DNA of 64,000 bases from Plasmodium brasilianum (Eukaryota > Apicomplexa > Aconoidasida > Haemosporida > Plasmodiidae): contig NC_090120.1 of NCBI RefSeq assembly GCF_023973825.1, positions 1,392,501 through 1,456,500 on the forward strand. The letters are read 5' to 3'. Below, in pieces: positions 23,971-36,253 of the stretch. The notes beneath the pieces were generated by a model that saw only the letters and a list, made by a program, of their open reading frames with translations, was not told where the DNA came from and searched no databases. Every line of letters starts with the position of its first letter. Position 1 is the stretch's first letter. The translations under genes were made by a program, and so were the position numbers.

Positions 23971-24780
23971 AAATAAAAAAAAAAAAAAGGGGAAACAGTG
24001 CTAGTTTGAATATTTTTTAAAATAAAATAAAATTATGTTAATATCTTTATTTTTTGTATATATGAAAACAAAAAAAAAAAAAAAAATAAAATAAACGTAT
24101 GTATATGTTTATATATGCATGTATTATGTATGCTTGTATATGTAGTATTATGTATGTATGTATATGTATGTATATGTATTATGTATGTATATATATGTAT
24201 GTATGTATTACATTTTATCAAATCGTGAAAAATTGTTTCTCCATACTAAAAAAAAAATCTATTTGTGTTTATACATGTATTTATATGTGTATATATGCAT
24301 ATATGTATAAATGCATTATGTATTCAAGTGTACGTTATTACTTTTAACGTTACGTTCTTTAAGCATGTACCACAAAATAGCGTAGCTCTTTGTTATGCAT
24401 ATATGTACAATTACTTGTTTATAAATAACTGATAGGAAGATAAACTTTGCATATGTACGAATTGTTGTACGTACGTTTTGCACGTGTTTATGTATGTATA
24501 TATGTATTCGTACATACATGTATCAATACCTGTAAGTATATATACTTGTATTCATACATGTATTAGTATATGTACTAATGTACATTTGCATATACGTGTA
24601 AAAGCAAAAAGTAATACTTTCGCCCCATACAGTTCCTGCGAAAGGAAGATTTTACATTTCCACACGTTACAGTATATACGTAAATATAATTATGATTAGT
24701 TCAAGGAAATTTTCTTTTTTTTCCTTTTGGAAGGAAAATAAAAATTTAACGAATTGTCAATATTTAATACATATATAAAT

Positions 24781-24850
24781 ACATACATAATACGTACAGA
24801 ATACGTACATAATACGTACAGAATACGTACAGAATACGTACAGAATACAT
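24781..24850. repeat. 11-bp repeat AATACGTACAG/AATACGTACAT
   Basis: About six units of 11 bp, each with the palindrome TACGTA, grading into AATACATA. Confidence 0.75.
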
Positions 24851-25102
24851 ATATAATACATACATTACCCATACATACGTTCATTTTTTTTTTCTTTTCA
24901 TATATATATTATCCCCAATATTTATGTCTTCAATGTGATTACATATTTGTGCATTACGCTTTATGCATTATTTCCACCTTGGAAATATTTATAGAAAGAA
25001 AAGAAAAGTTAAGACCTCATATACAGGTGTGAAGAAGGGTGTACTTGTGTGTATTATTTGTGCTTATATGTTAATATATATATGTACTTATATCTGTAGT
25101 TA

Positions 25103-25322
25103 TGAATGTATATGTGTATGTGTATATGTATGTATATGTGTATGTGTATATGTATGTATATGTGTATGTGTATATGTATGTATATGTGTATGTGTATATG
25201 TATGTATATGTGTATGTGTATATGTATGTATATGTGTATGTGTATATGTATGTATATGTGTATGTGTATATGTATGTATATGTGTATGTGTATATGTATG
25301 TATATGTGTATGTGTACATGTA
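25103..25322. repeat. 22-bp tandem repeat, strictly alternating T/purine
   Basis: About ten copies of a 22-bp unit (starts TATGTGTATGTGTATATG), nearly perfect. Every second base is T and the others are A or G across more than 200 bp. Stop codons cannot occur on the plus strand and are rare on the minus strand, which explains the many long spurious frames here. Confidence 0.9.
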
Positions 25323-25918
25323 TGTATATATGTATATATGTTTGTATGTATGTATTAATACATAGTACGAAACAGTAACAAGTACGTAGTAAGTGTTCTG
25401 TGTACCTATATGAAAATGCCTTCATTTTTACTGCAAAAACTATGGAACAAATTATTTTTTGAATAAATACGTACTTGTATATGTTGTTGTGATCATTTTG
25501 TACACCCCTTTTTTACGTGGGTAACATTAACAACAAATTAGTAAAATGCAGAATATAAGGTCGATATAGCAATTACGTGTATGTATTGATGAATGTGTTA
25601 TATGCGCTGCTTTATATCTCCCTAGTTGTTTAGGCTATAAGATATTGCTATAATAACGTTGCTTCAAATATGATGTAACTATATATAGGTATTTGTTCTA
25701 TACAGTATACTTATGAGCACCTATATATGAATTTATACATCCGTACCCCCCCCCCCATCTCCAATAAATTATATAAAACTTACATTAAAATGTCGTTTAT
25801 ATTAAGACCCCTTTTCACCTACATTCATATAACGGGTAAGAAATAGACAATTCCATACAATACAGTTTCCATTTTGCAAAAAAAGAAAAGACCTACTCGT
25901 CCTGTTGATCATTCAAGG

Positions 25919-25954
<36 letters not shown>

Positions 25955-26529
25955 ATTCATTTATGTATATTTGAAAAGGGGAGTAAAAAAAAAAAAAAAA
26001 AAGTAAAAAACACTGAGGATTGAAGTGGCGATATTTAAAAAATAATGACTTGCTGAATATACGTAATAAAACTTGTCCATATCAATAGGTTTAATATAAT
26101 TTGTAAAAATAAATTTATTCTTTAATTTTTTATTAAGACTGTTTTAATATTTTTTTAGTTCTTTTTTTCTTTTTTTTTTTTATTTTTGCAAAACTTTCAT
26201 AACAGCCTTTAAAAAAAAGAGCTATTATTGTGCTGTTCTTTCATCAGGTGGTGAACCAATTGTAAAAGTCCCAACGCATTTAATTTTTGCTAAATTGGTT
26301 ATGCACATTTTTGTTATTCCATAAAAGGCAAATATATATAAAGCAAAAGGGGTCAAACGAAATAAGAAGCGTTAATAGTTAATACTAATTATTTACGTAT
26401 TACTAAAAAAGCTGTTATAACGTTTTTGCGCAATGTTACGTTTTAGGGTCGTTTCAACTGCTTTGTTAGCGACTGAGTTTAACAATTTCGTACTTTAGTA
26501 CAATGTGCTTGTACATATATATATATATA

Positions 26530-26600
26530 TACATATGTATACACATATGTATACACATATGTATACACATATATGTACACATATATGTACACATATATTA
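26530..26600. repeat. 12-bp repeat CACATATGTATA
   Basis: Five to six short units of CACATATGTATA or CACATATATGTA, self-complementary at CATATG and alternating purine-pyrimidine. Confidence 0.75.
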
Positions 26601-26844
26601 TGTATGTGCGTGTGTAAAAGCCGTTTTGGTAAAATTATAATGTGTGGGGTTCCTCTACATATAATGGCGCATAGATTAAATATGAAAAATGTTCTTTTTC
26701 CTTTTTTTTTCATTAACAAGCAACGAATTTGAATTATATAAGATCCTCTGTTACAAAAAGGAACTCTTACAAGTTAACTCTTTTTTGAAAGAGCACTTTG
26801 TGCATATTAAAAAATATACATAAAAATGTATACATAAATATATT

Positions 26845-26950
26845 CATATAAATATGTACAAAAATATATTCGCATAAATATGTACAAAAATATATTCGCA
26901 TAAATATGAACAAAAATATATTCGCATAAATATGAACAAAAATATATTCA
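26845..26950. repeat. 26-bp tandem repeat
   Basis: About four copies of a 26-bp unit (AAATATATTCGCATAAATAT plus a short ATGTACA-type or ATGAACA-type segment). Confidence 0.8.
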
Positions 26951-27821
26951 CATATACATATTCATAAAAATATGCTTATATATACACAGAACAAACACAC
27001 AACGGACTATATATTATGCATTTATTGGCCAGATAATTAATATCAGTTCTTTTAACTATTTGCGGAGGTGTACCAATATGCATTCCATCAATTTGTGTTA
27101 CCGTTAAATTTTTGTGTTGTTATAACTGCGTTAAGGTAAAAAAATATTTTTTTTTTTTTTTTTTTTTTTTTTGATACATGTTTTATAACCTTGTATGAAT
27201 AATTGAAAATTGTTTGGTGTAGTTTACACGAGGGTAAAAAGTTGTACTGTTATATATGCAGGGAGAAGGGAAAATATGTTATATAATATATATTTGTATA
27301 CCCATACTCACATACAAACATACAAATACCTACACACACGTACACCCACACATATATACATACATACATACGTACATACATACATACATACGTACATACA
27401 TACATACATACATACTTGTACATATAAATGCTTAACTAAATGGGGGCATATTAAATCCATGTGGAAAATGCAATGACTATATACCTAAGTGCAAAACTTT
27501 GAAAAATGAGAAGTTCGAAATTGAGCGGGTCAAATAACGAGTGTTTACATTTGACATTTCAAAAAAATGTATGTGCAACTTATAAAATGGAACAAAATTG
27601 TTTTCTTGAATTTTTTTTCTTTTTTTTTCTTTTTTTTTTTTTTCGTGTGTTTTGCGTTTAAACTTTGCTATAATTTGCCCTTTTACATTAAAAGATATTT
27701 CAAAAGAGCAGTTACTAACCCATGTTTTATGTATGCATATATAAATACATAAATATAATTACGTACATACATGCATATATAAACATAAATACGAACACAC
27801 ATATGTATATATAATACGTAC

Positions 27822-27859
<38 letters not shown>

Positions 27860-28115
27860 TATATATGCACACATATATATATACATACGAACATAATAAA
27901 ATGGGCAAAATTTTGACTCTTTAAACATCTTACACGTTTTACCTGTCCTGTTAATATATATACATATAATAATTGTATTTACGTGTTTACTTATTCTTAT
28001 GTTATAAAAAATAGGTAATAAATATATTTGTAACTTACCTTTCTCGTTTTTTTAAATTTTCAATGGCTACTCTTGTTTTTTATTTTACCTTATTAAAAAG
28101 ATTAAAAAAAAAAAA

Positions 28116-28445
28116 GTAAACGTGTAAGTATACAAGTAAGTAAACGTGTAAGTAAACGTGTAAGTATACAAGTAAACGTGTAAGTATACAAGTAAACGTG
28201 TAAGTATACAAGTAAACGTGTAAGTATACAAGTAAGTAAACGTGTAAGTATACAAGTAAGTAAACGTGTAAGTATACAAGTAAGTAAACGTGTAAGTATA
28301 CAAGTAAACGTGTAAGTATACAAGTAAACGTGTAAGTATACAAGTAAACGTGTAAGTATACAAGTAAACGTGTAAGTATACATGTAAGTATACGTGTAAG
28401 TATACGTGTAAGTATACATGTAAGTATACGTGTAAGTATACGTGT
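28116..28445. repeat. 20/24-bp array of GTGTAAGTATAC units
   Basis: About 16 units built on GTGTAAGTATACAAGTAAAC, some with an added GTAA. Toward the right the unit shortens to GTGTAAGTATAC and GTATAC forms. Each unit contains GTAAGTAT. Confidence 0.85.
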
Positions 28446-29254
28446 GGCCCTTAATTATAATTATGTCCATAAATTATTCGCTTGAAATGTATGCAGTTGT
28501 AGCGTTATGCGTACACATATAAATATATGCACATACATATATGCACATACATATATGCACTACATATATGCACATATTTTATTTTTATTTATTTCTCTTT
28601 TAACATTTACGCATTATTTGCATTGCTCTTAATATTTTTCTGCTAATTTTTGTTTAATTATTACACTATAATAAATGAAGTTTTTGCGAGCATAATTATC
28701 AATCAATTTTTTTTAGTGTTACATAAATAGTAGTCTCTTTTTGTCATTCATTTGTTCGTTAATTCGTTCGTTTACTTGTTTGCTTATTTTTTTGTTTACT
28801 TTTTTGTTCATTTTTTCTTTTCACATAGTTCCTTTCACCTCTTACCTTTCCTTACGTTTTTTTACTTTTTTTTTTTGTTTTTCTTTTCGTCTGCTTCCTT
28901 TGCAACTGTCAATATATTTTCCCATTGTAGAGATTCAAAAAAATTTGAGCGAACATTTTCCTTTTCTCTCTTTTTTGTTTTTTCCCTTTTTTCATTATTT
29001 TTCATTCTTCATATAAAAAAAAAATTATTTAACTTTCTTTTTATTCTGAAATGCAATGTGCTATGTACTATTTATTTTTTATGGGTATCCATGGGGAATG
29101 TATACAAATACACCTATGTACGCTTACACGTAAATGTACGTATGTACATGTATGAATATATATATGTACATGTGCACGCGCAAACAAGTAATTGGACATA
29201 AGGATACGTACGTATGTTCATTGAAGAATGTACAGATATATACATATATATATG

Positions 29255-29370
29255 CATATATACCAGTATGCATATATACCTGTATGCATATATACCTGTA
29301 TGCATATATACCCGTATACATATATACCCGTATACATATATACCTGTATGCATATATACCTGTATGCATT
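29255..29370. repeat. 16-bp tandem repeat
   Basis: About seven copies of TGCATATATACCTGTA, with variants TACATATATACCCGTA in the middle. Confidence 0.8.
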
Positions 29371-30300
29371 TATAAATACATACATACATATACACATATA
29401 CACATATATATTATGTGCCAAACGTTTATACATACATATGTACGCGCATAGGCTCATGCACAATAATAAATATACGCTCTGTGAAAAAAAAGAATACATT
29501 CGTAAATAAAATAAAGTTAAAGCTGTACTTTTCAAGGAACAAAATTAACAGTTAGAATTTTTAAAGACCATAATTAAGTTCACAATATATATTAATTATT
29601 TACCTATGCTATCCTATCCTACGCTATCCTATCTTTTTTTATTTTTTTTATTTTTATTTTTTATTTTTATTTTATTTTATTTTTTTTTATTTTTTTTATT
29701 TTTTTTTATTTTTATTTTTTTTTTTATTTTTTTTTATTTTTATTTTTTTTAAACTGGAAAAATTGTTACACCTCATTTTGTTGATTTAATAAAATAATTT
29801 CATAGCGATTATTTTGTGAATTCAACCTTCTCCGTTTTAGTTCATTTCATTTATGAATTCGTCATCATATAACCAGCACATATCAGTACATAAGCTCATG
29901 AGCCTATGAGCTCATCAATTCGATAACTTCTCAATTTGTAATTTTCGCATTTTATGAACTTGTCATTTTTTTTTATCTTCTCACTTTTTGAACGTTTCTT
30001 TGTACTGAATTACCACTTCGTCAGCTTCGTAACGTGGGTATTTGTTATCTTGTGTAATCTCATGATTTTTATTTATTTTTTTTTTTTTTTGTTGTACCTT
30101 CCATTGATCGCTGATTATGTGCGGTGAATTCCATCGACCCGTTTCGAAGCTGCTAAACTGCCGAACGACTTAAGGAACAAAAAGAGAAAAAAAAAAGAAG
30201 AGAAAAAAGAATAAGAAGAATAATTAGAAAAATAAGAAAAAAAAGAAAAAAGAGAATAAGAAAAATAGGGAATAACAAGCAAAATAGGGAAAAAAACAAA

Positions 30301-30548
30301 ATATAACAATAATAATAATAGTAGTAGTAATAATAATAATAATAATAATAATAGTAGTAATAATAGTAATAATAATAATAGTAGTAGTAGTAATAATAAT
30401 AATAATAATAATAATAGTAGTAGTAATAATAATAATAATAATAGTAGTAGTAATAATAATAATAATAATAGTAGCAGTAATAATAATAATAATAGAAATA
30501 ATAGTAATAATAGTAATAATAATAGAAATAATAGTATTAATAGTAATA
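30301..30548. repeat. AAT/AGT trinucleotide array
   Basis: About 80 triplets of AAT and AGT on the plus strand, with a few others. It lies 180-425 bp upstream of the patatin start codon. The plus frame reads as Asn/Ser without an ATG; the minus frame reads poly-Leu. I treat it as 5' UTR or promoter sequence. Confidence 0.8.
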
Positions 30549-30725
30549 ATAAGAAGAAGAAAAAGAAGAATAGGAAAAACAAAGAATAGTATGATAAATA
30601 AGAGTAATAGGAAAAATAAGAAAAAGAACATGTTTTAGTTTATCCCCTTCTCCTGCTCCATGCATACATTACTATGCGTTAAACACCGTTCCTTATGTAG
30701 CTGTATTCATGTTATACTTTATACG

Positions 30726-33700
30726 ATGAAAACACCTGAATTTAGCTTAGATTCATTAAAAAAGCAGAGGAAAAAAAAGAAAAGGCGCTTCAATTATGAA
30801 AACTTTAGTGCACATTATTTTTTAAAATTACCTATATTCATCATTTTGATGATTGTATTTTTTTTAAATACATTTATTTATTTGTTAATAAGATTTCTGA
30901 TTTTTTTTTTTGAAAATGCTTCCTTTTTTATCATGACTCAGTATATAGACCTGCGCAGGTGCATTACAAGGAAAAGAAGTACGAGAGGAAAGAGTGGACC
31001 AAAGCAAACAGGTAGACGGAGTAGGAAAAGAGTTAACTATCTCAGGAGTAAGATCGATGAAAATGGTAAAGAAGAAGGAGAAATGGAAGCAGATATCGAT
31101 GCAGATGTCCAAGAAGAATTTGAAGAAGTTGATGAAGAAGTCGAAGAGGAAGTCGAAGTAGAAGTAGACACAGAAGAGGAATACCATGAAAAGAGCGAAA
31201 GTATTTATAAAATAGATCGCCTTATGCGCACTTGCAATAGCTACAGCGATTATGTCAAATACGCATATCAAATGGACATATTGACGGGAAAAACTATACA
31301 TATCAATGAGAACTATGATTATATAAACATATATGATGTTAATTTATTAAAAAAAATATCACAGAGTATTAAAAAAAATTTATTAAATAATGATGTATTA
31401 CTACTTGTAGAGGATATAAAAATAGCTACATCCCCTAGAATTAAAGGAATATTTCAAGAAAAGTATTATTGTAAAACTTATTCAACACCTCATATAATTG
31501 TAACTGATTTTATTAATAATATTATGATTGGATTAAATTATATAGAAAATTATGTTAAGGAGAAAAAAGAAAAAAATAATAATTATTTATACTGTGATGA
31601 GTATTTATTAATAAAAAAATATTTCGAGGATATATTTAGACAATGGGGGAATACAGCTTTGTTCCTGAGTGGTGGGGCTATTTTAGGTTTACATCATTTT
31701 GGCGTTTTAGAAGTATTCTTGAAATCTTCTATAAATATAGACTATTTTAATGATTTTACAAAGGGTGTTTTAAAAGAAAAGAGAAACAATACTACAAATG
31801 AAAATAATAAAAAAAGTAGTAATAGTACTGGTACTGGTAGTAGTTGTTATTGCAGCAGCAGGAAGAATGCCGGTAGTAAGAGCAATCAAGGGAAGCATAC
31901 ACGCGAGAAGGGAAGTAAAATTAACGACAAGAAGAGCAAACTGTACATGAGAAAGATGCATTCAAAAAAATGTGAAATGAAGAGTAGTGGTTGCGCTGGC
32001 AGTACGGGGAGAAGCGATATAAGAAGCGAAAAGTTCAATGAGAATTGTAATAAAATGGAAAAAATAAAAAAATTTTTCTGCATTCATAGAAGTAGTAACG
32101 AATGTACACCTTTATATAAACGGTTAAGTTTCTTTTCTCGTGATAATGTCAAGTTAGAACAAAGCAATAGTTGTGGGAAGTATGCACCTCCGTTTGGTCA
32201 TAGTGTAAGGAGCGATTCATCTAGTGTGCATAACATAAATTCAACAAATGATGGTAGAAAAACGCACGATAATATTAACGCACAAGGTATGAGAATAGAA
32301 AAAGATACAGGAAAAATTATTAGAAAAACAAGTGGTAAGACAGACGTCAAAAAGAGTGAAGACAAAAGTAATGATGCGAAAAAAAGTAGAGGTGAATACT
32401 TTTCAAAACATGGCAAAATTGATAAAACGATATTTTCAAAAAATAAAGAGAATAGTACGAATACAACTACTAGTGCAAACAACACAAATAGTGCAAACAA
32501 CACACATAGTGCTAACAATGTAAATAACTTTGTCGAAAATTTTGAAGATAACATTTTACCCCAAATAATATGTGGTACATCTGCGGGGAGTATAATTGCA
32601 GCCTGGATATGCTCAAGAACGAACAGTGAGTTATTAGAAGAGTTTAATATGGAATTTATTTACAATATTGTTTCATGTTTTTCCTCTGAAAATTGGTTTT
32701 ATTCCTTTTTTAATATTTATAAAAAAGGAAATTTTTATGATATTGATAAAATTATTAAAATTGTTTATAATTTATATGGTGATATTACTTTTTTAGAAGC
32801 ATTTATAAAAACAAATTTAGTGTTAAATATTACGGTTACCCGAGCAGAATCTGGGAGTACCAACTTTTCATGTGATGAGGATGGTCATATAGTACTAAAT
32901 TATATGAATTCTCCCAATGTTTTAATTTATACTGCTGTTTTGGCTAGCTGCTCTTTTCCTTATTTATTACAGCCTTTTAAATTGTTGGAAAAAAAATATA
33001 ACAATGAAAATGTTTACCGGTTTATGTCTATTAAGCAGGTGTATAATACCAAACTTATAATGAACAGTAACGATCAAATAGATCATGGAATAGACTTGCA
33101 GAGTCAGGAAGATGGATTTCTAGGCAAGGAGGAGGAAAATGAGAAGGAAAAAAGTGAAAAGGGGAACGACGAAAAACATAATAAAAGTCCAAGGTGCACG
33201 CAAAATGAGGGAAAAAACGAAACAGCAAATTTGGATGTACTAAAATATAAATGTAGGAATAAATGCGACAAGTTAGAAAATAGCAATTTTAAGCAAACTG
33301 GTGAAAATAAACATTCATCTTGCACAACAAAGGATGTGAATGTGAAGGAGGAAGATACTTTGAGTAAAAAGATTTCAGTGAAAACTGTTATTGGAAATGC
33401 TTTCAACAGATTAAATAAAGAATATTTATTTAATAATAATGAAGAAAAAAAAATAAGGGCACAGAATGACGAAAAGGAGGATTGTAAAAATGAAGAAAAT
33501 ATAAAAAAACAAAAAAAAATAAAAGAAAACAATGATAATGATAATCATAATGATAATCATAATGATGATGATAATGATAGTGGTACTTTTTCTGAACAAA
33601 AAGTTATGAACAGTTCAGAAAAAAAAAATTTTCAAATTTATGGTAGCTCAAAATTGCAAATTAATAATTTTAAAATAGGGAAGATAAAAGAGGATGAAAA

Positions 33701-34596
33701 GAGCGTAACAAATGAAATATATAAAAAAGAAAAAATAAATAAATATGTAAATTTTAACGAATATAAAAAAGTAAATTTACTAGATGAAGAATATACTATA
33801 ATAAATAGTGTGCAATTTAAAAACATGTATTTTCATGATGGCTCGTTAAAGAGTGATATACCTGCACACAATTTAAACCAAATTTTATCAGTGAAATATA
33901 AAATTGTTTCTCAAGTAAATCCTCATGTATTTCCATTTACTGGGATAAGAGTACATGGGGAAGCAGGGAAACCTGTGAAATGTTGGGGAAATTCAGGCCA
34001 CTGGAGAGCAGGTTTTTTGATGTCGTCAATGGAAATATTATTTAAAGAAAATATTAGATATATTTTGAGGCTAATGGCCTTACTGGACTTATCTCCAACG
34101 ATAAGGGGAATGAATGCCGGTTCGATTGCCATGCAGGTACGTGCGCAAAAAGGAGGAAAAATAAGAAATGCGAAAAATGAAAATAATGAGAAATGCTATT
34201 TTTTTATGTAATAATTTTACGAATTGCTCACCGTGTAACGAATATTTTGAAATGTTCCCATGCACATACATACATATGCTTACATGTATGTACATATGTG
34301 TACACGTACCTATGCAAATGTTTACACTCACACTACTATGCTTATCTATACACATACGTATGTACGCTTCTTTCCTTCCCCCCTCCCGTCTGTCGTAGAA
34401 TTACAAAGGAGACGTAACACTACACCCAAAACGGTTATACTTGAAACATTTTAAATTAATTAGTGTGTCGAAATATGATGATGTGGAATGGTATACACAG
34501 GAAGGAAGACAAATGACTTTTCAAAAATTGCCTCTAATTTTGAACAGAATGAAAATTGAAAAAAAGCTAGTAAAGATGAAAAAGTTCTTCAAGTGA
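30726..34596 (+). CDS. Patatin-like phospholipase/lipase (SDP1/TGL-type)
   Basis: Patatin-fold lipases cleave acyl esters of phospholipids or triacylglycerol with a Ser-Asp dyad. Exons are 30726-34136 and 34399-34596 (GT-AG, phase 0, joining AMQ to NYKGD), giving 1202 residues; an upstream ATG at 30660 is less likely. A hydrophobic segment at about 33-62 suggests membrane insertion. Residues about 165-290 resemble the DUF3336 region found before the patatin core in yeast TGL3/4/5 and plant SDP1. The oxyanion loop SGGAILGLHHFGVL begins at 315, the nucleophile elbow GTSAGS has Ser619, and the DGS motif has Asp1038. Two large low-complexity inserts interrupt the core, one of about 290 residues between oxyanion loop and elbow and one of about 240 before the DG motif. 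The C-terminal YKGDVTLHP matches the family. Active-site residues are intact, so it should be catalytic. Substrate preference is not known. Confidence 0.93.
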
Positions 34597-34823
34597 TAAT
34601 AACTCTGTTTTTATTAACCTTTTACCAAACAAGTCATTCGTAATATTATAAAATTAAAAAAAAAATATATATATATATATATATCAGTAGTTAAACTATA
34701 AATGTGCATGTCTACCTTTACCACTTTTTTTAATATTTCTCTCATATGTATGTCAATCTGTTGATATATACATATCATTGGTGAACAATTCAAGATTTTT
34801 TTTTTTTTTTTTGTTCTATACGT

Positions 34824-34862
<39 letters not shown>

Positions 34863-35368
34863 ATGCTTGTGTACATACGCACGTATATATGTGTGCATGC
34901 GCTTGTGCATGAGTTTATCCCTACATTTTTATCGAATTAACAAAAAAAATTTTAAGCAAGTTGGCAGTGTATTTAATTTGCATATATATGAGTATATATG
35001 TGTGTATTTATGTACTTGTATGTACATACATTTTATTTTCAACTGCCCACATTTTTAGTTTACCATTTCTTTCCAAATCATTGATATTTTATTTTATGCC
35101 TCTTATCATTTTATCTTTTATTTACTTCTTTTTCACCTCAATTATAGCATTTTAATGAACATAATTTTAATACAATACAATTGTGTGTATTCACCCTTTA
35201 TGTCATTATTTATTGCACAGGAGTATGCGTCATATGTAGTTATTAGTTTATTTTATATTATTTATTATATTTTATTTTATTTATTTAACTTTTATTTTTT
35301 TATCATTTTGTTTTTCCTTTTTTTATTCAGTTGTGGTCATATAAAAAAAAAAAAAAAGAAGTGTCTTA

Positions 35369-35415
<47 letters not shown>

Positions 35416-36253
35416 TCTTCCACCTTTTCTTTGTTTAGTATTACGCTGCTTATCAATTTAACATATGCCACATGCAAATATTTTCTCCTACTTTTAAATT
35501 CAAATGTATAAACTTATTTGCTTGTATCTTTATCCTACTTCGAGCATATATATACATACATATATATATATATACATATATATATAAATGCATGTACATA
35601 TATACACATACATTTACATTGTAACAGAGCAATACAGCGGCTGTTTAGAGTAAAATTGGAAGGACATAACTTTTTTAATATCAAAATTAAAAATATCTTT
35701 TTATTTCTAAATCAATCATTTGTCAATATGCAGTTGTACCGTAAGGTATGCAGGAGATGGTAGCAGGAATATTGAGAGAAGAAAAAAAAAATGAGGATAA
35801 AATTACGCAAAATTGACTCAAAAATGAAATAGAAATATTTTAAAAAAAGAGAGATAAAACTTCTCAGAAATATTTAAACAAATAGAGGTATAACATCTTA
35901 AAAAATTAAAAAAAAAAAAAAAAAGAATGCTTAAAAATTTCAAACCAAAAAAAAAAATGCGCATTACAACTCCCTTCAAATCCAAGAAAAAGAAGGCGTA
36001 AAGAATGTATAATTAAAAAGATGATCATACAACGCGCATAAATTGTGGGATAATTATCCATTTACTGCATATATACACATTTTAGTTTAAAATATACAGA
36101 AAAAAAAAAAAAAAAAGGGAAGGGATAAAGTGAAAAAAATGCATATACAGCCTGTGAACGCCCACGATATATATATATATATATATGTATATGCACTTCA
36201 TTTAGACACAATAGATTATCTACAAATATATAGTATATGTATATATGCAGAGC
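34597..36253. other. Convergent intergenic region, no gene seen
   Basis: About 1.66 kb between two genes that face each other. It contains TA tracts at 34663-34684 and 34829-34858, a T run of about 43 at 35371-35413, and other T-rich stretches. Nothing protein-like with normal composition was found. Confidence 0.6.

Larger units (their letters stand above)
23034..30725. other. 7.7 kb divergent intergenic region, repeat-filled
   Basis: The longest gap in the window, between the heads of the PABPN1-type gene (-) and the patatin gene (+), so it carries both promoters. It holds the arrays listed separately, plus CA/TA-rich tracts (24090-24210, 27290-27420, 27760-27870), an 11-C run at 25746-25756, and T/A runs. 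I read both strands and saw no protein gene with normal composition and no tRNA-like fold. It may hide non-coding RNAs or untranslated exons that I cannot see. Confidence 0.55.

Noticed and set aside
25052..25425. Several overlapping frames of YVYVC, CICM and IHIYI repeats on both strands
   Set aside because: The alternating T/purine array cannot contain plus-strand stop codons, so long frames are expected without coding.
30115..30631. Minus-strand poly-Leu and poly-Ile frames
   Set aside because: They are direct translations of the AAT/AGT array with no unique protein sequence.
23034..30725. Search for a hidden gene, tRNA, centromere or virulence-type element in the longest gap
   Set aside because: No long block of almost pure A+T as expected of a centromere, no tRNA arms recognised, no protein-like frame; repeats explain the structure seen.
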